DNA from: Cytophagales bacterium Alg240-R148
GTDB taxonomy: Bacteria; Bacteroidota; Bacteroidia; Cytophagales; Cyclobacteriaceae
Assembly: GCA_900537185.1 (NCBI GenBank)
Contig: LS999826.1
Span: 310,001-374,000, forward strand
Length of the DNA: 64,000 bases
Direction: 5' to 3'
The notes under the pieces were generated by a model. The model was not told the DNA's origin and made no database searches. It was given only the letters and a program-made list of their open reading frames with translations. The translations under genes and the position numbers were made by a program. Shown here one piece after another: positions 36,352 through 45,417 of this stretch; position 1 is the first letter of the stretch, and each line of letters begins with the position of its first letter.

Positions 36352-37120
36352 CAACGACAAAATGCAGGACCTTTTAATCGAATACATAGAGGGTACCTTG
36401 AAAGAAGGTGAGTTAAAAGATTTCGTAAAGCAAAAAATCGAGGCTGGTGGATGGGTGGCAGAAGAATATGCCGCTTTAAAATTAGTGTTGGATACGATGG
36501 ATACAGCCAAAACGGTAGCGCCACCAGTTGGCATGAAAAAAGAGTTCGAAGCGTTGTTGCAGACGGAAATTACAGAGTCCAAAGTGCTCCCGTTAAAAAA
36601 GGATAACAAAATTTGGCTCAAAATTGCAGCGGGTTTGGTGCTGCTATTAGTTGCAGGGCTTACCGCTATTAATGTTTATCAGTACCAACAATACCAAACG
36701 GACCTTCAGGCAGTTAACCATTCATTAAAAGAAGCGAAGGATATGATGTTGGCAGCGCAGCTGGACAACAGCTCCAGTACTAGAATGAAAGCCGTGCGCA
36801 CTTCCTTTAAAGTAGGCAATCTAGATGCCGAATTAATTGATCTTTTGATTAAAGTGATGCAAGAAGATGAAAATGCCAATGTGAAAATTGCGGCAATAGA
36901 TGGGCTGAGTGAATTTAAAAATAACAACAAAGTAATAGATTCCATGTTACAAGCCCTAGAGGAAGAAACGGATCCATTTGTGAAAATTTCTCTAATCCAT
37001 ACCTTGGTTGGTATGAATTGTAAAAAAGCAATAAAATCCCTGGATGCCATCATCGAAAATGATTCGGTCGACCAATCTATTAAAGATGAAGCACATATAG
37101 GAAAATTTAAACTTTCATAA
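36341..37120 (+). CDS. anti-sigma factor candidate with C-terminal HEAT repeats
   Basis: 259 residues: a cytoplasmic N-terminal region of about 85 residues that would hold the sigma factor, one membrane span at about 87-107 (WLKIAAGLVLLLVAGLTAI), a short coiled coil, and a periplasmic part with HEAT-like helical repeats (about 165-250; ELIDLLIKVMQEDENANVKI, then IDSMLQALEEETDPFVKISL). The zinc-binding HxxxCxxC of classic anti-sigmas is absent. Overlap with the sigma gene supports the role. The repeats may sense a protein partner in the periplasm. Confidence 0.72.
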   Translation: MEINNDKMQDLLIEYIEGTLKEGELKDFVKQKIEAGGWVAEEYAALKLVLDTMDTAKTVAPPVGMKKEFEALLQTEITESKVLPLKKDNKIWLKIAAGLVLLLVAGLTAINVYQYQQYQTDLQAVNHSLKEAKDMMLAAQLDNSSSTRMKAVRTSFKVGNLDAELIDLLIKVMQEDENANVKIAAIDGLSEFKNNNKVIDSMLQALEEETDPFVKISLIHTLVGMNCKKAIKSLDAIIENDSVDQSIKDEAHIGKFKLS

Positions 37121-37138
37121 CAACAACAACAACAACAG
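37119..37138 (+). repeat. CAA microsatellite in the intergenic spacer
   Basis: Five perfect CAA triplets and a CAG follow the anti-sigma stop codon. The tract lies in the 57-base spacer before the first DUF4097 gene, so slippage could change spacing but not the reading frame of a protein. Confidence 0.5.
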
Positions 37139-37177
37139 CCCCTCGGGCAAAATTCAAAATTTTAAAAAACACAAATC

Positions 37178-37954
37178 ATGAAAAATATTAAGCTAAAATC
37201 TATAACCCTGGTACTCTTTTTAGTCTCTTTTGGTCTGGTAAATGCACAAACAGTTCAATTGGACAAGCCATCAGGGAAACTTATTTTACTCGGCATCAAT
37301 GAAGTGGTGGTAGAAGGATATAGCGGAAGTAAAATAGAAGTTTCTTTAAAAGGTGGTCATTTAGAAAAGGACGAAAGGGCATCAGGCCTGAAACAAATTA
37401 ATGGATTGGGTAATACAGACAACACTGGTGTTGGGCTCTCACAAAGTAAAGATGGTACCAATTTGGTACTTGCTGCAGTAAGCAAATCCCAACATGCACA
37501 ATACATTGTTAAAGTACCTGAATCGATCAATGTGGAAGTTAAACACAGCACCCACCACGGTGATGATATTACTTTTAAGAATTTGAAAGGCGAAGTGGAA
37601 GCTTCTGTTGTTTTTAATGACATAGCATTAGAAAATGTCACCGGACCAATTATGGTCAATTGTGTTCATGGCGACATCGACGCATCGTTTTCATCCTTCA
37701 ACCAAAGCAACCCAACTTCTATTGTATCGGTTCATGGAGATGTGGATGTGTCTTTGCCAGCAAGTACTAAATCCAACTTGGTGCTTTCTTCTGGATGGGG
37801 TAATATCTACACCGATTTCAATATTGCGGTGGAAACAAAAGATGGAATGAAGAAAATCAGCCAGAGCAAAGTCAATGGGACCATCAATGGCGGTGGCAAT
37901 GAGCTGCAAGTTAAGTCTTCTCATGGAAATGTCTATTTGAGAAAAACAAAGTAA
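37178..37954 (+). CDS. secreted DUF4097-type beta-helix protein
   Basis: 258 residues with a signal peptide (about 1-23, ending VNAQ). The rest is beta-strand rich with regularly spaced short strands and glycines, such as HGDIDASF, HGDVDVSLP and HGNVYLRK, the pattern of DUF4097/DUF2807 beta-helices that form envelope scaffolds. It is encoded downstream of the sigma/anti-sigma pair and 25 bases before a sister gene, so both are probably targets of that sigma factor. No enzymatic residues are seen. Confidence 0.78.
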   Translation: MKNIKLKSITLVLFLVSFGLVNAQTVQLDKPSGKLILLGINEVVVEGYSGSKIEVSLKGGHLEKDERASGLKQINGLGNTDNTGVGLSQSKDGTNLVLAAVSKSQHAQYIVKVPESINVEVKHSTHHGDDITFKNLKGEVEASVVFNDIALENVTGPIMVNCVHGDIDASFSSFNQSNPTSIVSVHGDVDVSLPASTKSNLVLSSGWGNIYTDFNIAVETKDGMKKISQSKVNGTINGGGNELQVKSSHGNVYLRKTK

Positions 37955-37979
37955 CCTTCGGTCTTTAAAACCCATATTT

Positions 37980-38720
37980 ATGAAAAAGTTAATAATTTTA
38001 TCCCTTTTATGGGGATGCGGGATTACTCTGTCTATTGCCCAGACCGACGTTAATAAAAGTTTTCAATTGTCCACTGCGCAGAAGGTAGAACTGAAGTTTC
38101 AGTTTGCTGATGTGAAGGTCCGTTATTGGGACAAGAATGAAGTGAAAGTACAAGGGAGGATAAGCATCAATATGGGTGAAAATGATGCAGCCTATGCACT
38201 TACCTCTTCAATGGAAAATAACACCCTAGTTGTTAAAGGAGATATTCCGGACATTAATAAACTGCCCCAGTACATACAAGTGAAGGAAGGAGAGGATTTA
38301 ACAGTGATTAAAATGGAAAAGGGAAAGTCTTGGGACCGGCAGGTCAAAAATGTCAATGGAGAGTCCATAAACGTGGGGGTAATAAAAGAAATTAGTTTGG
38401 AGGTATTTGTACCAAAGAACAAACGCACCGATGTTTATACAAAATTTGGAATGATTGAAACGACCGACCCGGAAGGTAATATTGTATTGAATGCAAAATT
38501 TGGAGGGGTGGATGTTAGCTGTTCTGCCTCTTCCAAGTACAATTTTGAAATTGATTATGAATGGGGAGAAGTATATACAGACTTGAACCTTAACATCGAA
38601 AAAAGTCAAAAATTCAACAAAAAGAAGGACCAATTAATCAAAGCCAAGATGAATGGTGGTGGTAAAACAATTTTTATAGATTCTAAATTTGGTAATGTTT
38701 ACCTAAGGAAGAAAAAATAA
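37980..38720 (+). CDS. second secreted DUF4097-type protein
   Basis: 246 residues with a signal peptide (about 1-20, ending SIAQ). Like its neighbour it is beta-rich, ends in the same FGNVYLRKKK-type strand and contains the KFGMIET and KFGGVDVSC repeats of a right-handed beta structure. The pair shares a C-terminal ending (G-N-V-Y-L-R-K), which argues for duplication and divergence. It closes the sigma-factor operon; a bidirectional terminator follows. Confidence 0.78.
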   Translation: MKKLIILSLLWGCGITLSIAQTDVNKSFQLSTAQKVELKFQFADVKVRYWDKNEVKVQGRISINMGENDAAYALTSSMENNTLVVKGDIPDINKLPQYIQVKEGEDLTVIKMEKGKSWDRQVKNVNGESINVGVIKEISLEVFVPKNKRTDVYTKFGMIETTDPEGNIVLNAKFGGVDVSCSASSKYNFEIDYEWGEVYTDLNLNIEKSQKFNKKKDQLIKAKMNGGGKTIFIDSKFGNVYLRKKK

Positions 38721-38721
38721 T

Positions 38722-38753
38722 AAAAAATTGGCGGGTATACCCGCCAATTTTTT
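38722..38753 (+). terminator. bidirectional terminator
   Basis: AAAAAATTGGCGGGT and ACCCGCCAATTTTTT form a near-perfect palindrome with a minimal TA centre. It serves both the DUF4097 operon and the convergent comM gene, whose stop codon overlaps its right end. Confidence 0.85.
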
Positions 38754-40290
38754 ATCCTGCCCAGTTTTCTCTGTCCAAGCTCCTGTACTGAATGGCTTCT
38801 GCCAAATGTTCTATTTTTATTTCTTCAGAACCAGCCAGATCTGAAATGGTTCTTGCTACTTTTAATATTCTATCGTATGCTCTTGCGGAAAGCCCTAATT
38901 TGTCCATAGCTGTTTTGAGCAGCACATTGCCGGCTTGGTTGATGGAACAAACCTGTTTAACAAGCTGAGAGGACATCATGGCATTGCAATGCACGTTTTC
39001 TTTGGATTGGAAACGTTCGGTTTGGATTGCCCTGGCTTGTACCACCCGATTTCTAATTTCCTCACTGGATTCTGTTTTCCTGTTGGCAGTCATTTCGTCA
39101 AACGAAATAGGCGTTACTTCTACATGTAAATCAATTCTGTCCAGCAGTGGTCCGCTTACTTTATTTAGGTATTTATGGACCATCCCTGGAGGGCAAACAC
39201 ATTCTTTGTCTGGGTGGTTGTAGTAACCACAAGGGCATGGATTCATACTCGCAATCAACATGAAGTTGGCAGGGAAGTCAAGAGATACTTTGGCTCTCGA
39301 AATGGTGACTTTCCTTTCTTCCATGGGTTGCCGCATTACTTCTAGAACAGTTCTTTTGTACTCTGGTAATTCGTCGAGGAATAAAATACCATTGTGGGAC
39401 AAAGAAATTTCACCAGGCTGTGGATTGCCTCCACCTCCAACCAACGCAACATCGCTTATGGTATGGTGGGGAGCTCTATAGGGTCGGGTAGATATCAATG
39501 CCGCATCTTTGCCTAATTTTCCTGCTACTGAATGAATTTTGGTTGTTTCAAGCGCTTCGTGTAACGATAAAGGAGGGAGTATGGTTGGCAGCCGTTTGGC
39601 CAGCATGGTTTTGCCAGCGCCTGGGGGGCCAATCATAACTACATTATGGCCACCTGCAGCAGATATCTCCAGTGCCCTTTTGATGTTTTCCTGCCCTTGA
39701 ACATCTCTAAAATCGGTGTCGTAGTTGTTGAGTTCATCCATGAAAATGTCTCTGGTGTCCATTTCTAATGGTACAATACTCGATTTTCCTTCGAAAAAAT
39801 TAATGGCCTCGTCTAAGGTTTCTACAGGGATGATGTCCAATTCACTAACAATAGCAGCTTCTCTAGCATTTTCTTTCGGAAGAACAAACCCCTTGAATTG
39901 TTGTTTGCGCGCTTCAATGGCAATGGGCAGCACCCCTTTTATAGGGCGCAATTTACCGTCCAGAGAGAGCTCCCCCATGATTACATATTGTTGCAAATTT
40001 TCTGCTTTGATTTGCCCATGGGCTTTTAAAATGGATAACCCAATAGGCAGGTCGTAGGCAGATCCCTCTTTCTTAATATCGGCCGGAGCCAGGTTCACAA
40101 CAACTTTTTGCCTGGGCATTTTATACCCTGAGTATTTAATGGCTGCTTCTACGCGGTGGGCGCTTTCTTTAACTGCAGAGTCGGGCAGGCCACTTAAATG
40201 AAAGTGCAATCCTTGACCAACAGTAACTTCTACATGAATGATTTTAGCATTTACCCCGAAAACAGCAGCACCAAAAGTTTTAGCCAACAT
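38752..40290 (-). CDS. comM: Mg-chelatase-like ATPase ComM/YifB
   Basis: ComM is an AAA+ helicase-type protein that in naturally competent bacteria drives branch migration during transformation; elsewhere its role is less clear. 512 residues: an N-terminal ChlI/S5-fold domain, then Walker A GPPGAGKT (221-228), Walker B ILFLDELPE (about 306-314), a Cys cluster CPCGYYNH...CVCPP (about 352-368) and a C-terminal Mg-chelatase helical lid (about 415-505). Length and order match YifB. It is a single gene, 88 bases downstream of gmhA on the same strand. Confidence 0.93.
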   Translation of the reverse strand: MLAKTFGAAVFGVNAKIIHVEVTVGQGLHFHLSGLPDSAVKESAHRVEAAIKYSGYKMPRQKVVVNLAPADIKKEGSAYDLPIGLSILKAHGQIKAENLQQYVIMGELSLDGKLRPIKGVLPIAIEARKQQFKGFVLPKENAREAAIVSELDIIPVETLDEAINFFEGKSSIVPLEMDTRDIFMDELNNYDTDFRDVQGQENIKRALEISAAGGHNVVMIGPPGAGKTMLAKRLPTILPPLSLHEALETTKIHSVAGKLGKDAALISTRPYRAPHHTISDVALVGGGGNPQPGEISLSHNGILFLDELPEYKRTVLEVMRQPMEERKVTISRAKVSLDFPANFMLIASMNPCPCGYYNHPDKECVCPPGMVHKYLNKVSGPLLDRIDLHVEVTPISFDEMTANRKTESSEEIRNRVVQARAIQTERFQSKENVHCNAMMSSQLVKQVCSINQAGNVLLKTAMDKLGLSARAYDRILKVARTISDLAGSEEIKIEHLAEAIQYRSLDRENWAG

Positions 40291-40378
40291 AATGACTTGG
40301 TTTTAGTTTAAAAAATGTTTCGGAGATCCAATATACAATAAGGGGTGTAAAAACAAAATGGGCTTGTAATAAGAAATT

Positions 40379-40957
40379 TCACAAGACCATTTTTTCAATG
40401 AGCATCATAAGAATGTGTATAACTTTTATATGAACCTCCTGAATTCTATCGGCATAACCAAAATGCGGTACCCTAATCTCTAGGTCTGCCAGTCCGGCTA
40501 ATTTACCGCCGTCTTTGCCAGTCAAGACAATGGTTTTCATGCCTTTTTCTTTTGCTGCTTCTACTGCGTTGATAATGTTTTGGGAATTTCCTGAAGTACT
40601 CAAACCTAATAAAACATCTCCTTGATTGCCCAGTCCTTCAATGAATCTTGAAAAGACATAATCATATCCAAAATCGTTGGCTGTACAAGAAATATGGCTC
40701 ACATCTGATATGGCGATGGCAGGCAGGCTTTTTCTGTTTTCTCTGTAACGCCCTGTTAATTCTTCTGCAAAATGCATGGCATCGCAATGAGACCCACCGT
40801 TGCCGCATGAAATTACTTTGCCATTTTGTTCAATTGATTCGGCAATGATCCTTGCCGCTTTTTCTATGTTGTGAAGGTTGTTTGGGTCTGCAATGAACTT
40901 TTCTAATACGCTTCCGGCTTCCTGAAGCTCATTGCTAATTGCTGATGTATATTTCAT
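40379..40957 (-). CDS. gmhA: phosphoheptose isomerase / SIS-domain protein
   Basis: GmhA converts sedoheptulose 7-phosphate to D-glycero-D-manno-heptose 7-phosphate for LPS or S-layer/capsule heptose. 192 residues with the SIS motif [20 protein letters not shown], almost identical to the enterobacterial enzyme, including His61 and Glu65 (metal/catalytic), and [10 protein letters not shown] at about 118-127. His176 in QEVH is near the other end of the active site. The following heptose genes (hldE, gmhB) are not in the window. The ATG shares one base with the upstream gene's stop. Confidence 0.93.
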   Translation of the reverse strand: MKYTSAISNELQEAGSVLEKFIADPNNLHNIEKAARIIAESIEQNGKVISCGNGGSHCDAMHFAEELTGRYRENRKSLPAIAISDVSHISCTANDFGYDYVFSRFIEGLGNQGDVLLGLSTSGNSQNIINAVEAAKEKGMKTIVLTGKDGGKLAGLADLEIRVPHFGYADRIQEVHIKVIHILMMLIEKMVL

Positions 40958-41283
40958 TATTCAGATTCACTGCTGTTTTGAGGTGTCTGTCCCTTATCGC
41001 TTTCCTGAAGATCGAATAGCTTTGCTTTGAGTGCATTGACTTCTCCTTTGCTCTGGGCCAATTCATTTTTGTAATTCACAATTTCTCTTTGGTCCATGAA
41101 AAAATCTACTACCACTAAAATCAAACCGATCAAAGTTCCCCACGACATTAAATCAATGTACTTGATCAAATCCGATAAGAACTGAAAATCCATTTTATGA
41201 TTGCTCACATAAAATGTAAATGAAGATATTATTACGTGGTACAAAAAGAACGAGATATAAAATATAAGTCTGTACTTTTTCAT
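40957..41283 (-). CDS. small membrane protein with coiled-coil tail
   Basis: 108 residues. Two membrane spans are expected at about 4-25 ([18 protein letters not shown]) and 41-63 ([15 protein letters not shown]), and a charged C-terminal coiled coil (about 70-98) faces the cytoplasm. No family is recognised. It overlaps gmhA by one base (TAATG), so the two are translated together and perhaps linked to LPS or lipid synthesis by context. Confidence 0.65.
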   Translation of the reverse strand: MKKYRLIFYISFFLYHVIISSFTFYVSNHKMDFQFLSDLIKYIDLMSWGTLIGLILVVVDFFMDQREIVNYKNELAQSKGEVNALKAKLFDLQESDKGQTPQNSSESE

Positions 41284-41358
41284 AAGAATGATTTAATCGG
41301 TGATAGGATGATTTTATTTAAAGCTACAAAAATCTTTTAAAAAATGAATTAAAATCGA

Positions 41359-43170
41359 TTAATTCTGAAGGTCTTTTAATTTGGTGTACAACCCGCCTTG
41401 TGCCATCAACGCTTCGTGTGTACCTTCTTCTACTACCATCCCTTTATCTATTACAATTATTTTATCGGCATTCTTGATCGTGCTGAGTCTGTGGGCAATA
41501 ACAATAGAGGTTCTATTTTGCATTAAATTTTCCAATGCCTCTTGCACCAGTTTCTCGGATTCTGAATCCAAAGCAGAAGTGGCCTCATCCAATATTAAAA
41601 TTGCTGGATTTTTATAGACTGCTCTTGCTATACTGATTCTTTGCCTCTGGCCTCCCGATAACTTCTGTCCTCGATCGCCAATGTTGGATTCGTACCCCAA
41701 CTCCATTTCTTCAATAAAAGATTTGGCATTGGCAATTCTAGCTGCTTCTTTTACTTTTTCTAAATCGGGGTTTTCATCCCCAAAAGCAATGTTGTTGGTG
41801 ATGGTGTCGTTGAACAGAATGGACTCTTGTGAAACGATGCCAATGTGCTCTCTTAGCGAGTCCAACGTTAGGTCTTTGATATCGTGCCCATCTAGGGTTA
41901 TGCTGCCTTTTTCTGTATCATAATACCGAGGTAGCAAGTCGACCAGGGTAGATTTACCTCCACCAGAAGGTCCAACCAACGCTACCATTTGTCCCGATTT
42001 AACATGGAAGTTGATGCCGTTGATTACTGGAACCTCGTTGTATTTGAAATGCACGTTGTTGTATGTTATTTCTTCTTTAAAAGCTTCAAGTGACTCCGCG
42101 CCTTCTTTTTCTTTAATAGCAACATCCGCATCAATGATTTCTAATATTCTATCCGCAGAAATTAGCCCTCTTTGCAAACGGCTTATGGCATTGCCAATGG
42201 CCTTACCCGGTGCCAGAATTTGAGAGAATATCACAATGAACATGATGAATTCAGCTGGCCTCATAAAATTATCTTCTAGTACCAAACGGCCTCCAAAACC
42301 CAAAATTGTTATCACAACAACAGTACCTAGTACTTCTGAAAACGGAGAAGCAAGCTCTCTTCTAAAGGCAAACTTCTTGTATTTGCTTTCGTAACCAGAC
42401 GCCAATTCTTCAAAGGCATTGTGTTTGAATTTTATAGCTTTGAAAGCTTTGATGATGCGAATGCCCCAAAGTGATTCATCGATGTGTGTGGTAATGTGTG
42501 CAATGGATTCTTGGGTGATATTAGCAGATTTTTTGAGTTTTTTAACTAAAAAACTAATGCCAAAACCTGCAATAGGTATGATAAATAACGTAAACAATGT
42601 CATTTTTGTACTCATGAAAAACAACACCCCAAAGTATATTATGATCATGATGGGGTCTTTCAAGAAGGTTGAAAGAGAATTGGTAACGGAAAATTCTACT
42701 TCATAAATATCGTTGGTGGACCTAGAAATTAGATCTCCTTTTTTCTTTTCAGTAAAGTAGCCTACATCCAATAACAAAGATTTATTGTAGAGTCCAATGC
42801 GTAAGTTTTTTATTACCTTGGCTTTCAGCTTTTCTAATAATACAAGTGACAAATACTTAAAAGTACTGGATAAAAACATCGTACACAGCACAAAAATACA
42901 AATGCCATAAAGCACAGTTAATTGTCCTTCCTCTGCAATTAGACCGTCAAAAAAAGTGTAGTAATCTTCCTTGAGTTGGTCTGCAAACCCTGTGTTTTCC
43001 TTGGGAGGAGGGGCCGCTTGTTGGATGCCAAATAAACTGTCTAGCAAAGGAACCACGGCCATAAAATTCATCATGCCGAATAATTGGCCTGTTACAGCTA
43101 CAAAGAAATAAGGGACCATAAACGATCCCAAAGGTTGGGCATAAACCAGTAATCTCCTGTATGTTTTCAT
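41359..43170 (-). CDS. ABC exporter, MsbA-type lipid flippase candidate
   Basis: 603 residues: an exporter membrane domain with six spans in the first about 320 residues and an ATPase domain. Walker A GPSGGGKST (about 400-408), LSGGQRQR signature (about 504-511), Walker B AILILDEATSALD and the H-loop AHRLS are all intact, so it is an active homodimeric ABC exporter. An MsbA-like lipid A flippase is the usual role for such a single full-length half-transporter in Gram-negatives, but drug or peptide exporters look alike. It stands 75 bases upstream of the small membrane protein. Confidence 0.85.
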   Translation of the reverse strand: MKTYRRLLVYAQPLGSFMVPYFFVAVTGQLFGMMNFMAVVPLLDSLFGIQQAAPPPKENTGFADQLKEDYYTFFDGLIAEEGQLTVLYGICIFVLCTMFLSSTFKYLSLVLLEKLKAKVIKNLRIGLYNKSLLLDVGYFTEKKKGDLISRSTNDIYEVEFSVTNSLSTFLKDPIMIIIYFGVLFFMSTKMTLFTLFIIPIAGFGISFLVKKLKKSANITQESIAHITTHIDESLWGIRIIKAFKAIKFKHNAFEELASGYESKYKKFAFRRELASPFSEVLGTVVVITILGFGGRLVLEDNFMRPAEFIMFIVIFSQILAPGKAIGNAISRLQRGLISADRILEIIDADVAIKEKEGAESLEAFKEEITYNNVHFKYNEVPVINGINFHVKSGQMVALVGPSGGGKSTLVDLLPRYYDTEKGSITLDGHDIKDLTLDSLREHIGIVSQESILFNDTITNNIAFGDENPDLEKVKEAARIANAKSFIEEMELGYESNIGDRGQKLSGGQRQRISIARAVYKNPAILILDEATSALDSESEKLVQEALENLMQNRTSIVIAHRLSTIKNADKIIVIDKGMVVEEGTHEALMAQGGLYTKLKDLQN

Positions 43171-43257
43171 GTAATAAGTTTAATAGACCTCCAATATTGA
43201 CATTCGCTTTCCCGGTAGTCTTTGTTTGAAAAACAAACGCAAATCTAAGTGTATTTA

Positions 43258-44946
43258 TTAAAATTCATGCAATCTTTTAGGAATATTAAGTCGGATACCT
43301 CCTTGGAAAAACTGCGTGTCGTGGTCGCTATTGGCCGCTTCAGAATTTATCTTTCTAATTGTCGCTGACAAATCCAAAAAGAAATTGTGCTTTAGCATAA
43401 AAGAGGCTTCAAAAACACCATGCAGCTGCTGCGTACTGATGCCTTGCCCAATTTTATTGCCATATTCCATTTCCCGAGTATTGTTGTCTTTTAAAACATT
43501 GCCACCCCAGTTTTCATCGGCACCATCCAATCCATAGTCCAGGACAAAAGCTTTTGCAGTGAGCTGCAAACGTCTAATAGGTTGGTAGCGTATGATTCCT
43601 ACCATCTCTTTGAAGTTGGCCCCCATTGGGTGGGCCATGGATTGCTGGAAATGCGCGTAATTGGTGTATTGGGTGTTGTGTGAATACGTGTAGGGCCGGG
43701 CTATGTTAATTTCTCCTTGCAGGTCGAGGTTGTCAATGCCAAAAGCATTGTAGTATTTGGCTCCAGCCTGAATCCCAAATTTGTTGGCCCACCATCCTTC
43801 ACCAGACTTGATTTCATCTAATTTGAATTCATCGAGCACCAATTGGCCATAAAGCTGTACCTTTTTAATCACATTCCATTTCATATCCATACCGATGATC
43901 ACATTGTCAGCACTGCCATTTTGGTGTTCCAAGGCGCGGTAGAAAATTATGGGGTTTAAATATTCTAATTTAAAGCCGTTGACACTAGTAGAATCTTTAG
44001 GGCCAAATATGACACTTTCAAACAAGGCGAGGTTGAATTTTTTACCAATGTTAATGGCCAAATGGTGGGTGGCACTATATTTATTGGGATAGGTACTGCC
44101 CTGTGGCAATCCTCCTGCTCCTCCCGGAACATCTGCTGTCATTTGAGTAAAAAGGTTGGTGTATTTAATCTTCCAAACTTTTGTGTTGAATTTTAAAAAC
44201 AAACTGGAAGGCATTTGATCGGATAAAATCAAGGATCTGTAGCCATTTCCAATAAAATGTCTGTCATGACCAAATTGAATGTTAATGTATTCAATGGCTT
44301 CAAAGCTAATGTACCCTCTTGCCGTGAAAAAATCTTTGCCATTGGTTTTGAAAGGCTTCCAGAAACCTTCTTGAGGAATTACTTTTTTCTCATTGGTATA
44401 CTGGTTGACATAATCCGGAAATGTGATTTGATTTTCGGTTAAATACGAGTAAAAACCGAGCTTCCTACCGATCATGCCCCTGAGCTCGACACCTCTGGAG
44501 TTAATGGTGGTGGTGTAGTCTTGGTTGTTGTCTTTGCCCATATAAAAGTGCAGTACAGGGTTGATGTGCAAATCAAAATCTTTCTCTTCTACTTTCAGAA
44601 AGTCGGATTGTGCTTTATAGAACGTTTTAAAAATCGGGTTTTTACTTTCTTTTGCAATGGTAGAATCCCATTCCCAAGAATCTAACAAGTAATAGTCTTT
44701 GTTAAATTGGTCTGCGCGAGAAGCACCTTCCATGTTTTGCGTGTTGAAAAAATCAACAACATCCGATCGTTTGTAGGGTTTTAGGTTGGTAAAAAATTGG
44801 GCGGCATTTTTGCCTTGAAGCACTTCGTACCGGTCTATGTTGTGGTAAACGTCTTTATTTAAAGGTATGTTGGTGCTTTGCCCCCAAGTGTAGTTGGATG
44901 TTATAACAACAATAGCCAACGTAAAAATTAAAGATTGTTTTCGCAT
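43258..44946 (-). CDS. outer-membrane capsule assembly protein (Wzi-like beta-barrel)
   Basis: The ATG at 44946 gives a standard signal peptide (MRKQSLIFTLAIVVITSNYTWGQ) and 563 residues; the longer frame has a Phe/His-rich leader that looks untranslated. The mature protein begins with a short helical region (DVYHNIDRYEVLQGK) and then continues as amphipathic strands to a C-terminal strand IRLNIPKRLHEF, the pattern of the capsule_assembly_Wzi family in Bacteroidota. Wzi anchors capsule polysaccharide at the surface, which links this gene to the wza/wzc genes 25 kb away. Confidence 0.75.
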   Translation of the reverse strand: MRKQSLIFTLAIVVITSNYTWGQSTNIPLNKDVYHNIDRYEVLQGKNAAQFFTNLKPYKRSDVVDFFNTQNMEGASRADQFNKDYYLLDSWEWDSTIAKESKNPIFKTFYKAQSDFLKVEEKDFDLHINPVLHFYMGKDNNQDYTTTINSRGVELRGMIGRKLGFYSYLTENQITFPDYVNQYTNEKKVIPQEGFWKPFKTNGKDFFTARGYISFEAIEYINIQFGHDRHFIGNGYRSLILSDQMPSSLFLKFNTKVWKIKYTNLFTQMTADVPGGAGGLPQGSTYPNKYSATHHLAINIGKKFNLALFESVIFGPKDSTSVNGFKLEYLNPIIFYRALEHQNGSADNVIIGMDMKWNVIKKVQLYGQLVLDEFKLDEIKSGEGWWANKFGIQAGAKYYNAFGIDNLDLQGEINIARPYTYSHNTQYTNYAHFQQSMAHPMGANFKEMVGIIRYQPIRRLQLTAKAFVLDYGLDGADENWGGNVLKDNNTREMEYGNKIGQGISTQQLHGVFEASFMLKHNFFLDLSATIRKINSEAANSDHDTQFFQGGIRLNIPKRLHEF

Positions 44947-45026
44947 TTTTGTATCTTTGAAATCGGGATGAAAGGTAAAGTGAATTGAATGAAAAATAAA
45001 ATATATACAATATTTTAAACTTCCCC

Positions 45027-45057
45027 TTTGCATACTAATTTATTAGTGTTAAATTTG
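45027..45057 (+). promoter_or_regulatory. rpmE2 promoter, textbook Bacteroidota type
   Basis: TTTG (45027-45030), 19 bases, TAAATTTG (45050-45057): exact matches to the -33 and -7 boxes with standard spacing. The ATG lies 43 bases downstream. Confidence 0.85.
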
Positions 45058-45099
45058 CGGACTAATTTCGATGAAATAGAAGATTAAAATTGATATAAA

Positions 45100-45342
45100 A
45101 TGAAACAAGGCATTCACCCTGAGTACAGAGAAGTAGTTTTTCATGATACCTCTAGTGACCATAAGTTTTTAACTAAGTCTACAGTGGTAACTCAAGAAAC
45201 AACAAAGTGGGAAGATGGCAAGGAATATCCTTTAGTGAAGGTAGAAGTTAGTTCTGCTTCGCATCCTTTCTACACTGGTAAGAAATTATTTGTTGATACA
45301 GCTGGTAGAGTTGAGAAATTCAACAGAAAATACAAGAAATAA
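45100..45342 (+). CDS. rpmE2: ribosomal protein L31, type B (zinc-independent)
   Basis: L31 type B bridges the large and small ribosomal subunits. The 80-residue sequence has [16 protein letters not shown] (1-16), [14 protein letters not shown] (54-67) and the C-terminal [10 protein letters not shown] (69-78), with no cysteine, so it is the zinc-free paralogue. It has its own strong promoter and a strong terminator, and is monocistronic. No zinc-containing L31 is in the window. Confidence 0.97.
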   Translation: MKQGIHPEYREVVFHDTSSDHKFLTKSTVVTQETTKWEDGKEYPLVKVEVSSASHPFYTGKKLFVDTAGRVEKFNRKYKK

Positions 45343-45367
45343 CCAACCAACTGGTATATTTTATTTA

Positions 45368-45406
45368 AAAAAAGTCTCTGTGGATTAATTTCACAGAGAC
45401 TTTTTT
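45368..45406 (+). terminator. terminator after rpmE2
   Basis: AAAAAAGTCTCTGTG and CACAGAGACTTTTTT form a perfect 15-bp stem around nine bases, ending in a T-run. It separates rpmE2 from the next gene. Confidence 0.9.
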
Positions 45407-45417
45407 ATTTTTGTGTC

